Source: Ryuthela nishihirai
Taxonomy: Eukaryota > Arthropoda > Arachnida > Araneae > Heptathelidae
Direction: 5' to 3'
DNA: 64,000 nt
Assembly: GCA_038380435.1 (NCBI GenBank)
Contig: JAWZYU010000119.1
Location: 372,001 to 436,000, forward strand
Below the pieces are notes generated by a model. The model was given only the letters and a program-made list of their open reading frames with translations, searched no databases and was not told the DNA's origin. This document shows, in pieces, positions 9,058 to 18,000 of this stretch. Position 1 is the first letter of the stretch. The number at the start of each line of letters is the position of its first letter. A program made the translations under genes and the position numbers.

Positions 9058-9176
9058 TAGATGTCTGTGTTGTTTTTTTGCTGAGGTTCAGCCATAACCT
9101 TAAACCTCAGAGACCTTGCATTATAGCATAAAAACAGACACTGTTAGACCTCTATGACAAGCAGCTGCTTGAAGGG
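9058..9176 (+). mobile_element. SINE family B, body only, plus strand
   Basis: tgtctgtgttgttttttt, gctgagg, aaacagacactgttagacct and the terminal palindrome aagcagctgctt match family B with about 20% divergence. Copies: about 32629-32747 and 62820-62938. Confidence 0.7.
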
Positions 9177-9580
9177 TTTTTTATAACTCGCTAACATTTG
9201 GAAAAAATTTATCCCTTAAGGGCTTATGACGTAGATATTATTGAATAGAAATTTTAATTGAGATTTAACTTAAAAAAAAGTTGATTAAAAATGGAGATAG
9301 TTTAACTCATAATCAACATGTTGTGGTTTAATATGAAATTAAATAATAAGCACTACGTTTAACTCATTACACGTTTCTAAGCCTAAAACATACAGTAATA
9401 GTACTGAAACCAAATATTTAAAATATAATAAAGTACACTCACCTGGAAACTTAAATGGCATCGAAATGCTTATTTGAAGTATCTAGAAAACTTTTTAAAA
9501 TGTTACGGTTGAAGAATGTCACAACTTGGCTACATGAAAATCAGACTGGCGCCATTATTAAAAAAAAGATAATAAATACC
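9177..9580. other. AT-rich stretch, no gene seen
   Basis: The only long frame (9455, 62 codons) ends inside the neighbouring SINE and has no recognisable domain. Corresponding stretches: 32748-33151 and 62939-63342. Confidence 0.5.
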
Positions 9581-9584
9581 CCCT

Positions 9585-9768
9585 TAAGCAGCTGCTTGCC
9601 ACAGAGGTCTGACAGGAGCATGTCAGTTTATATGCCAGAGTAGAAGGTCTGAGAGGATGGCAGGACCTCAGCAGAAAAACGACACATGCATCCATGCCTT
9701 ACCTGGGGCTCGAACCCAGGTCCCTTAGATCAGTAGCCCAGCGCGCTAACCACTCAGCCAACAAACTT
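9585..9768 (-). mobile_element. SINE family B, complete reference copy
   Basis: On the minus strand it starts with a tRNA-like head (A-box-like GGCTGAGTGGTTAGCGCGC, B-box GGTTCGAGCCCC), then a body of about 110 bp and the terminal palindrome AAGCAGCTGCTT. The head is a better tRNA match than family A, but the rest of the element is attached in every copy, so it is a SINE and not a tRNA gene. Confidence 0.85.
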
Positions 9769-9777
9769 GAAATAATT

Positions 9778-10257
9778 AACTGCGTACTAGTAGTAGTAAT
9801 ACCTTATATAAACTGATGAGAAAAATACAATTTTAGTATTCTCAGGTAATTCTGTCACACATCAATTCGCTTCATAATCAATGATTCCTTACCAGAGTCC
9901 TAGGTTTTCGTACAAATCCATATTGGACATTCGCGACATCTAGTTTTGTATCACGGTCAATATTTAAAGTAAGAAAAATTAATGCACCTAGAAAATAAAT
10001 CATCTTGTTGTTAAGGACGAAAATAAACTTTCGCAATAAATGAAAGCGCAGCTTCTTTTCACAACAACACTGGGAATACATCTTTAGCAATTTGCCTCGT
10101 AAATATGCACTGGAAGGATGTCGTTATTGCAAACTTTAAATCATTTAACTGCGTAGTAGTAGTAGTGATACCTTAAATAAACTGATCAGAAAAATACAAC
10201 TTTAGTAAGTATTAATAAATCACTTCGCTTCATAATCAATGACTACTTACCGTGTTT
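9778..10257 (-). repeat. About 370-bp-spaced duplication ending in splice-donor-like sites
   Basis: The blocks taactgcgtactagtagtag ... cttcataatcaatga at 9778-9885 and 10147-10245 are duplicates. On the minus strand each is entered through a donor-like sequence: CTCTG|GTAAGG (exon end 9893) and CACG|GTAAGT (exon end 10251). This looks like the 5' part of an intron duplicated with two alternative upstream exons. Copies: 33349-33828 (unit 2), and from 63540 to the window end (unit 3). Confidence 0.5.
9893..10110 (-). other. Exon-like repeat R, copy 1
   Basis: On the minus strand, a pyrimidine-rich acceptor (TTTATTTTCTAG) precedes 95 bp (9987 to 9893) that stays open (GALIFLTLNIDRDTKLDVAN...) and ends at CTCTG|GTAAGG. 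Upstream sequence gives a signal-peptide-like start, MIYFLGALIFLTLNI. The same block recurs at 13212-13345 and 14100-14312. The coding role is inferred; no known family is recognised. Confidence 0.45.
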
Positions 10258-10504
10258 GAAAATTTCAAAGGGCAAGGTCTACTTTTGAAATCTTCAACAC
10301 TGCAATGAGGCGAGGCCTCCCCGTCCCCCTCTCCTCCCGCAGCTCCCACAAATAGGGAGGCAGGCGGACAAGGGAGGGAAAAAAGGTGGCCCTCTACACA
10401 CTACAGTATTGTTCGATGCCGGTGTCTACTCATATGGCCAAGTACGACCACTGGGGGCTGACACCCTGCAACTTTTATACTCAATATAACAAAAAGGAAC
10501 AGAA

Positions 10505-10860
10505 AAGAGAATTTGTGGGGGCCACGAGAATGCAAATTGCAAGAGAACCCCATGGCAGATTCCCACAAATAAATACTTTTTGAACTCTTAAAGATATATG
10601 TTTTCTTATAGTATAGTCAAAAGCGATAAAAAAATTGGTTTCAGTAAGGGGGGGGGGTCGAATTTCTAAAAGTGTGTGATTTGAAAGCAGACGAATGATA
10701 GAGATTTTGGTGGGCCATGGGGGAGCAGAATGCAAGAGAACCCCATGGGCTATTCCCACAAGTGAGCACTTTTTGGAATCTTAAAGAACTGTAGTATGAT
10801 ATGGTAAAGGCAAAAGTGATAAAAAAATTGGTTACGAAAGGTTAAATTTCTGAAAATGTG
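10505..10860 (-). repeat. LINE 3' flank: 193-bp tandem duplication
   Basis: The block gcaagagaaccccatgg ... ttcccacaa ... actttttg(g)aa is present at 10540 and again at 10733. It lies downstream (minus strand) of the LINE C-terminal frame, so it is probably its 3' UTR; a G-run (10648-10656) separates the copies. Unit 2: 34076-34432. Confidence 0.6.
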
Positions 10861-11150
10861 AAATTTAGGGTTGTGGTCCAAAATAGTGAATTGTAAGAGA
10901 TGAGTAAGATAAAGAAGCCTAGAGAAGAGTAGAATAAAAAGTATTGTGAAATGTAGAAGGTAGGAAGAGAAAAAAGGATGAGTAAGAAAGAATGATATGG
11001 TAAGGGGGGGGGGGGGGAAAGACTGTGTAAAGTGTGGAAATAGAAAGAAAGAGGTGAGAGAGATAACAATGTGCAGATGAGCTATCAAGGAGCAGGAATA
11101 ATGTGGGAACTGCTTAGATGTGTGGTAAGCACCACAGAAGAAAATATTTG

Positions 11151-13212
11151 TCATGGGGGAAGAACGGATTTGTCACGTTTTCTATAAACTTTAGTGATCG
11201 TTTTTGTTTTTTCAAAAATGGCTGTAGTGGATGTCTCTGTATGTTCAGGTTGCAATTGGCATCTGGAGAGCCAAATTTGGTATTTAGCTATGCTAATTAC
11301 CCAATTGATGATATAGTGTTTCTTATTAGGGTACTGTTGTAGATCATGAAATCTCACTGCTCCTAACAATGGTGTTGCTATCTGGAGCCATTGGCCTACT
11401 TTAGTCCAGATCTTGATAGCATACCAGCAGTGATCAATGCTTTCTCTGGTGGGGCATCTTAGGCAATTATGAGAAGCAATGAACCCACAATGTCTTCTTC
11501 TCGAATTTGTGCACACTATATTGTGAGCTACCTTCGAATTAAAATTTCTCGTAGTCCTTTCTAAATGTGTGCTAGCAATGTTGGTCCAGGCCTTAGGCCA
11601 ATTAATATTTGGGTAAAGCTGTTGAAAGCTGGTGGGATTGAAAGTCTGAATAGTTGCGTACAATTGTTTTTTATTAATGGGGCTGGGTATTGGACCTCTA
11701 TTGTGTACGAGTGTAATTATGGAAGGTAGAATCTTATAATGTGTGTTGTGCTCCGTGATTTTGGGCCCAGAATAATTATTGTGTGTACATAAATGTTTAG
11801 TGTGGAAGAAAGAAAAATAATTTAGTAGTAAGAAAGATGGGATAGTGGGTGTGTTTAAAATTCTCTTTATATCCTCTTACACATTGTGGTGATATTTGGA
11901 ATGGCAAGTCCACCCAGGTTGACTGGGTTGTGAAGTGTCTCACGTTTAACGAACTCTGGCTTGCCATTCCAAATAAAATTAAAAAATGAGTTTATTCAAT
12001 TTTGTAATGTATGACTGATTAGGAGGGTTCACAGTAGCTATATAAGCTATTTTGGGAATTATGCTTGATTTGACAAGTTTAGCTCTGTTGTAGGTGGAAA
12101 TATCAAAATCTTTCCATTTGGCAATGGTGTGTTCCATATTTTGTAAAAGTGTAGTATACGTTTGTGTACAAAATCCAAATCTATTATAGCCGACACCTAA
12201 AATTTTAATAGGGTTATCTGTAAATCCAATATGAGTTACTAAAGACCTGTCCCAAGTTCCCCAACATAAGGAAGAAATTTTATTGTTATTGAGGGATAGG
12301 CCTGTAGTTTTAATAAAATAAGTCATAAATTTTAAATATTCTATTGACAGAAAACTCATTAGTAGCGAAAAGAACTAAGTCATCAGCATAAGCTGAGACT
12401 TTGAGCCTATTTCTGGTCCCTGGGAGAGAGATACCAGAAATTTGTGTGTCTGATAAAAAAAGTCGATCACCAAGACAAAAAGCAATGGAGATAGAGGGCA
12501 CCCTTGCCTCACCCCTCTGTTCCACGCAATTTTGCCTGATACGTGACCATTCAATTCAACAGTGTAGTTAATATCAGTGTATAAAGTGTGTACAGCAGAA
12601 ATAAAATTTTGGCCAATCCCATAAATTTCAAGTGTCGTGTAAATGGCTTCTTGAGAAAGAGAATCAAATGCGTTTTTTTTGGTCTAAAGAAATAATAGTG
12701 GCTCCAATATTCTTGTGGTTAATGTATTCAATTGTGTCTGTCATGAGCCTGTTATTATTTGGAATGTTTCTCCTGGGTACGGCACAAGACTGATAAACTG
12801 AAGTTATTTCTGGCATTGCCTGTGTTAGTCTGTTGGTGATAATCTTACTGAGTATTTTGTAGTCTGTTGATAAAAGTGTTATGGGTCTCCAGTTATTCTA
12901 AAATGAAAAAAAAACGTGGTTTTGCATAATAGTGTTATTTTACCTGTTTTCATATCAGTTGTCATTTGTTTGTAGAAATTAAGTATAAGGATTTTCTAAA
13001 ATGTTCCAAAAGGTTCTGTAAAATTCTGTTGGGAAGCCATCATCAACTTCAGGACTTTTTTTTAAGTTCAAAGCTGAATATAGCTTGTTTGACTTCCTGT
13101 GTACTAATTTCGTTTTCTAATTTGTCTTTTGTTTGTGGGGAAATTTTGGTAACAAATTGTTCGGTTTCATAAAGTTTATTAGTGTCTGTATTAATATTGT
13201 TCAGTTTATTCA
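11151..13212 (-). pseudogene. 5'-truncated L1/Tx1-like LINE, broken ORF2
   Basis: Minus-strand fragments in different frames follow the order of a non-LTR reverse transcriptase: a thumb-side start (KKSP-VD-GFPTEFY), NWRPITLLSTDYKILSK, a motif A-like LDQKKAFDSL disrupted by a shift in an A-run, GVRQGCPLSPLLF (motif B), YADDLVLFA (motif C; YADD at 12379-12390), GLSLNNNKISS, SIIPKIAYIA, WNGKPEFVKRE and GGLAIPNI. A C-terminal frame of 170 codons with a CLRC...HCW zinc-knuckle-like block follows (11663 to 11151). Stops and frameshifts lie between all parts. The 5' end stops abruptly inside exon-like repeat R, typical of truncated insertion. It cannot encode a working protein. Confidence 0.85.
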
Positions 13213-13345
13213 TCATGTACATTCGCGACGTCTAGTTTTGTATCACGGTCAATATTTAAAGTAAGAAAAATTAATGCACCTGGAAAATAAATCGTCTTGT
13301 TGTTAACGCCGAAAATAAACTTTCGCAATAAACGAAAGCAAGCAT
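13212..13345 (-). other. Exon-like repeat R, copy 2, interrupted by the LINE
   Basis: Matches repeat R up to gcgaatgt, where LINE sequence begins. Its acceptor-like site reads TTTATTTTCCAG, a better match to the animal consensus than copy 1. Unit 2: 36785-36918. Confidence 0.45.
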
Positions 13346-13734
13346 TTAATGTTACTTTGCCATACTGACTGAAATGGCTGGAAATAACATCCGGTTCCAT
13401 TTCAGTTGGCATACCCGTAACTGGTATGGTACATTTTCTGGAACGGCGTTGGTAAGGTGGGGTCAGGGAGTCTTAGTGGCTGAAAATACATGACGTCATG
13501 GCATCTCACTGATTTCTGATAGGTTACTATTGATTTTCAGATATTTAACAAATTATTTGAATTATTGATTATTTGAACTATCAAGAAAAATAATAGCGCT
13601 GGGGTCTGGTAGACGGTTTACGTCAACCGTGAACCCTTCCAAAACGAAAGAGGCCCTGGTATCGTACCGCATCATCGTTTCCGCTCTAACGAAAGTGATA
13701 TACGTCACTCCCGGTGCCAAAAATTGGACAGTTT

Positions 13735-13854
13735 CTATTCCTCTTTCACGATGTCTTTCGCAACAGATTTATAGTCTAAAGACTCGTGTTTGAAGCAGCA
13801 CGTAAGTTTCCTCTGTAGCCGACGCTCGGCTGCGAGCTGCTCACGGGCAGCCAT
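13735..13854 (-). CDS. 39-codon ORF in strong Kozak context, unknown
   Basis: On the minus strand an ATG at 13854 sits in CCGAAATGG (A at -3, G at +4), with an in-frame TAA 12 bp upstream, and runs 39 codons to TAG. It begins MAAREQLAAERRLQRK, a charged helix-prone stretch, and ends KDIVKEE; two adjacent cysteines lie near residue 20. The surroundings are more GC-rich than the rest of the unit and contain YY1-like GCCGCCATTG. I recognise no family. It may be a first-exon remnant or a chance ORF. Confidence 0.35.
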   Translation of the reverse strand: MAAREQLAAERRLQRKLTCCFKHESLDYKSVAKDIVKEE

Positions 13855-14099
13855 TTCGGCCCCTTAGCAATGGCCGCCTCAGGCACCAAGTTGTAAACAA
13901 CTATGGCCGAAACCGAAACCACTTTTAAAAGGACAGAAAAACACTCACTAAGTCTCGTGCAAAAGTTCGCACAGGCAGCAAAGAAGTCAATCCAATACTG
14001 TTCTTCAAGATGCCGTCGATTTCCGAGCCGTTTGTTTTGTACGGGCCATTTTCAGGAAATTAACAGTTCACAATCTTAAAAACAAACCAGAGTCCACAG

Positions 14100-14312
14100 T
14101 TTTCGTACAAATCCATATTGGACATTCGCGACGTCTAGTTTTGTATCACGGTCAATATTTAAAGTAAGAAAAATTAATGCACCTAGAAAAAAAATCATCT
14201 TGTTAACGACGAAAATAAACTTTCGCAATAAATGAACACCGAAAGCAAAGCTTCTTACCAGAACAACACTCGGAAATATTCCTCACAAATATGCACTGGA
14301 AGGGTGTCGCGC
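14100..14312 (-). other. Exon-like repeat R, copy 3
   Basis: Third copy, 4.2 kb from copy 1. The acceptor is TTTTTTTTCTAG; the downstream donor position has become CTCTG|GTTTGT, a weak match. An extra donor-like GTTCTG|GTAAGAAG lies upstream. It starts about 100 bp downstream (minus strand) of the NRF1-type palindrome. Unit 2: 37673-37885. Confidence 0.45.
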
Positions 14313-14407
14313 GCACAAATCCACCGTCTCTAATCTCCTAGGGAGAAAGTCTCTTAGGGCCACTAGTGTGCAGTAAATTTAAAACATCGGGCTTTAGTTA
14401 ATTACTC

Positions 14408-14417
14408 GCGCATGCGC
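14408..14417. promoter_or_regulatory. NRF1-type palindrome GCGCATGCGC
   Basis: A perfect match to the NRF1 half-site dimer, in otherwise AT-rich DNA, between minus-strand exon-like repeat R copy 3 and plus-strand sequence. NRF1 sites mark CpG-type, often bidirectional promoters in animals. Whether anything is transcribed here is unknown. Confidence 0.5.
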
Positions 14418-14419
14418 CA

Positions 14420-15265
14420 CACAAAACGAAGCTAGTTCTGTTCGCTAGGAAATTTTATACAGTTCGTTAGGAAGGCTTGTGTATCTAATCAACAGGAAAG
14501 AGTTAAGGAGTGTTAGAACTGGTGGATTTGTTGAATCAACAACTGGTGGATATTTCCAAAGGAAATCCTAAAGAATTGAAATCAATATTTCATGTAGTGA
14601 TGAGATCACACAATGCCAGAATTAGACTGGTGCTGCTGTCCTGGGTGGCCCCACAATTGCATTCCAAAATATTTTTTTTACTTAAGAATTCATTGTTTTG
14701 TCTTTTAATTTATTACAGTTTACACTTGTTACTTAGTTTCTATGTTTAATTCACACACATAAATAATATCATTTTTATGTGAAATTCGAAAATGGGTCAA
14801 TAAATTCATAATAATTGTTGTTTTGACCTGAGAGCCAGAGTCATAGAGAATATTTTTAAATTGACCCCCGTTCTATGCTTTAAGATATCAATCATTAAAT
14901 TTATGAGGTTAACTGAGTTATCTATTTGAAAATTCGTGGTGGAATTAATTATTTTCTACGATAAATGACCGCTCAGTATATTAATTCATCGATTGATTGA
15001 CTTGTGCTGCCATCTATTGACGAAAGAGGCATATGTGGAAATTGAATGTAAAAAGTTTGTGAAGCTGTGAAATTGGGCAGTTGCTTAAGTGCGACTGAAT
15101 GCTTGATTACAACCTAAAAAAAACATATTTATAAATGGCTGAGGGATTTTTAACTTATTAATTACTTAGACGGCAAATACTTAAGATACTTAGTAAAAAT
15201 TCAGTTAATAAAGATTTTCACAAGTCAACTTTCAGTGTTTGTTTCCAGTTCAGATATCTGAATAA
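14420..15265. other. Unassigned stretch, no gene seen
   Basis: Contains a 79-codon frame from a GTG at 14510 (LELVDLLNQQLVDISKGNPK...), preceded by an in-frame TAA and lacking a nearby upstream ATG; not called. The rest is AT-rich. Unit 2: 37993-38838. Confidence 0.5.
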
Positions 15266-15269
15266 GAGA

Positions 15270-15345
15270 GCAAGTTGGGTTGTTTTGTTTCTAAGTCGCA
15301 GGACCCCCGAGGGCTCAGAGAAGGTTAGGGGTGAGGGGTCCACTG
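15270..15345 (-). mobile_element. SINE family A, 3' fragment
   Basis: gttgggttgttttgtttcta, then gggctcagagaaggttaggg, is the 3' end of family A with an internal deletion; it abuts satellite DNA. Unit 2: 38843-38918. Confidence 0.65.
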
Positions 15346-15349
15346 TCAT

Positions 15350-15535
15350 TCCGAGAGGCACTTCGGAACACGAATGTTGCCAGATCCCTAAACTATTTTA
15401 AATAATAGTTGCCATATACATGTTCTGAACTCAGTTGGAGCGTTCCAATGTCTTTCGGAGAGGCAGTTCGGAACAGGAAGGTTGCCAGATCCCTAAACCA
15501 TTTTAAATAATAGTTGCCAGATAGTTCTGAGTGTT
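15350..15535. repeat. Short satellite block, about 1.7 monomers
   Basis: cacgaatgttgccagatccc, aaactattttaaata, agttgccatatacatg and ggagcgttccaatgtctttc match the long array at 19583-21070. It stands directly before G+T repeat block 1 as the long array stands before block 2. Unit 2: 38923-39108. Confidence 0.85.
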
Positions 15536-16125
15536 TTTTGGAGCATTTGTTGCCTGTCTGATGCCTTCCCTTGACTTTTTTTTTATCTGTAGAACGGGTC
15601 TGTTTGTCGCGGTTAAACCGCTATTCTGTTGGCGGGAAAGTGCTTAATTTAATTATTCCTTTGTTCTCTGAGTATCTGGGACTTGCAGACTGTGTCTCCT
15701 ACACTTTCCTAGTGTCCGTTTACTCTGCTCAGCGCAAATGCAAATGGCGGCCTTTTTTTGGGCTCTATGGGGGATTTTTAGCAGCTTTTTGTTGCTGGTT
15801 TCTTCTGGGGCTACTTCTGGGGCGTTTTTTTGCTAGATTTAGTTACTTTGGGTGGAATGGAGAACTAAGGGTGTGTTTTGGGAAAGGGGGGGGGTGGTTT
15901 TTTGGGGCGTGGGAGTCTTTTTTGGAAGTGTTTGGCCACTTTGCATTCCGGGGTTTGTTTTGGCTTTGCGGCTTTTTCTGTCACTTCAGGTTTGCTTTGG
16001 GGGGTGACATCGGGTCTTTTTGGGACCTTTTGTGGCTTTTTTTTTATACTGCGGACAGCTGGGGTCTGTCAAACCAATGGGGCGTTTTTTGGGCTCCCTA
16101 TGGAGTCATCTCCGGTGACCTTTGA

Positions 16126-16139
16126 CCCCAGGAAGGGTC
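16126..16139 (-). promoter_or_regulatory. DR1 nuclear-receptor element in G+T repeat copy 1
   Basis: TGACCTTTGACCCC on the plus strand is GGGGTCAAAGGTCA on the minus strand, the consensus for HNF4/RXR-class receptors. Intact also at 39690-39703; the equivalent sites in other copies are degraded by one or two bases (for example ...TTTCACCCC near 21665 and 51685). Confidence 0.45.
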
Positions 16140-16961
16140 TCTGTGACCCCTAACTAGGGCGCACTTCCGGTCGGTTTGTGACGATTAGGGCGCCCTCTGG
16201 GAGCGTTTATGTGCGTGACGTTTGGTTTTTTAGGGGTCACTTCCGTTGGTCGGGATCACTTCCAGTTTAGTGTGGGGGTCACTTGCTGTGTGTTTGACCT
16301 TCTGGGTCATTTTGGGGCTTTTTTTGAATTTTGGCGAATTTTTTAGTGCTTTTTACGCGTTTCTTCCCCGTTTGATCCTTCCCTTGACTTCGTTTTCTTT
16401 TTTATCTGTAGAACGGGTCTGTTTGTTTGTCGCGGTTAACCGCTATTTTGTTGGCGGGAAAGTGTTTAATTCAATTATTCCTTTGTTCTCTGACTGTCTG
16501 GGGCTTGCAGGCTGTGTCTCTTACACTTTGCTACTGTCCGGTCGCTCTGCTCTGAAGAAATGCAAATGGCGGCTTGTTTTTGGGCTCTATGGGGGAATCT
16601 TAGCTACATTTTGTTCCTGGTTTCTTCTGGGGCGTTTTTTTTTTGCTAGATTTAGTTACTTTGGGTTGAATGGAGAACTAAGGGTGTGTTTTGGGAAAGG
16701 GGAGGTGGTTTTTTGGAGCGTGGGGAGTCTTTTTTGGGGGTATTTGGCCACTTTGCATTCTGGGGTTTGTTTTGGCTTTGCGGCTTTTTCTGTCACTTGA
16801 GGTTTGTTTTGGGGGGTGACTTCGGGTCTTTTTGAGACCTTTTGGGGCGTTTTTTTATACTGCGGACAGCTGGGGTCGGTCGGACCAATGGGCGTTTTTG
16901 GAGTTTTTTGGGCTCCCTATGGGGTCATTTCCGGTGACCTTTGACCACAGGAAGGGTCTCT

Positions 16962-16983
16962 GTGACCCCTACCTCGGGGTCAC
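16962..16983. promoter_or_regulatory. Perfect inverted repeat of GTGACCCC, 6-bp spacer
   Basis: GTGACCCC, TACCTC, GGGGTCAC. The half-site resembles nuclear-receptor half-sites. Same at 40527-40548; decayed in copy 1. It is directly followed by ACTTCCGG, an ETS-type site. Confidence 0.5.
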
Positions 16984-17715
16984 TTCCGGTCGGTTTGTGA
17001 CGATTAGGGCGCCCTCTGGGAGCGTTTATGTGCGTAACGTTTGGGTTTTTTAGGGGTCACTTCCGGTTTAGTGTGGGGGTCACTTGCTGTGTGTTTGACC
17101 TTCTGCGCCATTTTGGGAATTTTTGGGGCTTTTTTTTTATTTTGGCGAATTTTTTAGTGCTTTTTACGCGTTTCTTCCCCGTTTCATGCCTTCCCTGGAC
17201 TTCGTTTCTTTTTTTATCTGTAGAACGGGTCTGTTTGTCGCGGTAAAACCGCTATTTTGTTGGCGGGAAAGTGTTTAATTCAATTATTCCTTTGTTCTCT
17301 GACTGTCTGGGGCTTGCAGACTGTGTCTCTTACACTTTCCTACTGTCCGGTCGCTCTGCTCTGAACAAATGCAAATGGCGGCTTGTTTTCGGGCTCTATG
17401 GGGGAATTTTAGCTGGATTTTGTTCCTGGTTTCTTCTGGGGGTATTTTTGGGGCGTTTTTTTGCTAGATTTAGTTTCTTTGGGTGGTATTGAGCACTAAG
17501 GGTGTGTTTTTGGAGAAGGGAGTGGGATTATTGGGGAGCAGGGAGTGTTTTTTGGGGGGTATTTTGGCGCTTTGCATTCTGGGGTTTGTTTTCGCTTTGG
17601 GGCTTTTTGCGTCACTTCAGGTGTGTTTTGGGGGTCACTTCCGGTTCTTTGGGGACTTTTCATTATACTGGGGCCTGTCGGAACACTGGGGGTTTTTTGG
17701 GGTTATTTTTTTTTA

Positions 17716-18000
17716 ATGTTCAGCTCCACCCTCCTGCGATGTGACCGTGCTATAGCTAAGGAGCTCCTCAATTGAACTCTTGAAACAATATTCCACACTA
17801 GCCATCAGAAATAATCAATTCATTTATTCACTTTCCTTACTGGCATTCTTCATTGCTTTAAAAACATGGATGCCTACAGTTAGATTCCTACGTCAGTATC
17901 TTTTAAAACTTGTGGAGCCTTTTTTTCCTAATCTCTTATCTTTTAGGACTATTAACGCAAAGGATTCATAGGCACTTCGTATTAGACTACATATGGATTT
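17716..18000. repeat. Link module L, block 1
   Basis: Begins ttcagctccaccctcctgcg and includes ccatcagaaataatcaattc, aacatggatgcctacag and ctacgtcagtat. Near-identical to 22459-22740 and 52480-52760, diverged from 41290-41575, and remotely similar to 44210-44450. The 63-codon ORF in it survives only in the near-identical copies. Confidence 0.8.

Larger units (their letters stand above)
15540..17715 (+). repeat. G+T-rich 815-bp tandem repeat, block 1 (2 full + 1 truncated copy)
   Basis: Copies are anchored by tttatctgtagaacgggtct at 15582, 16401 and 17213 (periods 819 and 812 bp). The plus strand is strongly G+T-rich with runs of G and T, so several frames are open by composition. Each copy keeps gtcgcggt..aaccgctatt, atgcaaatggcggc, gactgtctggg, tcacttccgg and cgccctctgggagc. 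The third copy stops after the tatactg-type segment and runs into the link module. ORFs up to 184 codons shift frame between copies and are not called as genes. Confidence 0.9.

Noticed and set aside
10750..11154. 134-codon minus-strand ORF rich in F, L, S, P
   Set aside because: Low-complexity translation of a G-run and purine-rich LINE 3' flank; overlapping frames are open too.
14510..14749. 79-codon ORF LELVDLLNQQLVDISKG...
   Set aside because: It opens with GTG right after an in-frame TAA, has no suitable ATG near the start and no acceptor in frame. It is kept only as a possible exon fragment.
17780..17971. 63-codon ORF in link module L
   Set aside because: It is the same in near-identical copies only. 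The diverged copies at 41370 and 44270 have frame-breaking indels, so there is no sign of coding constraint.
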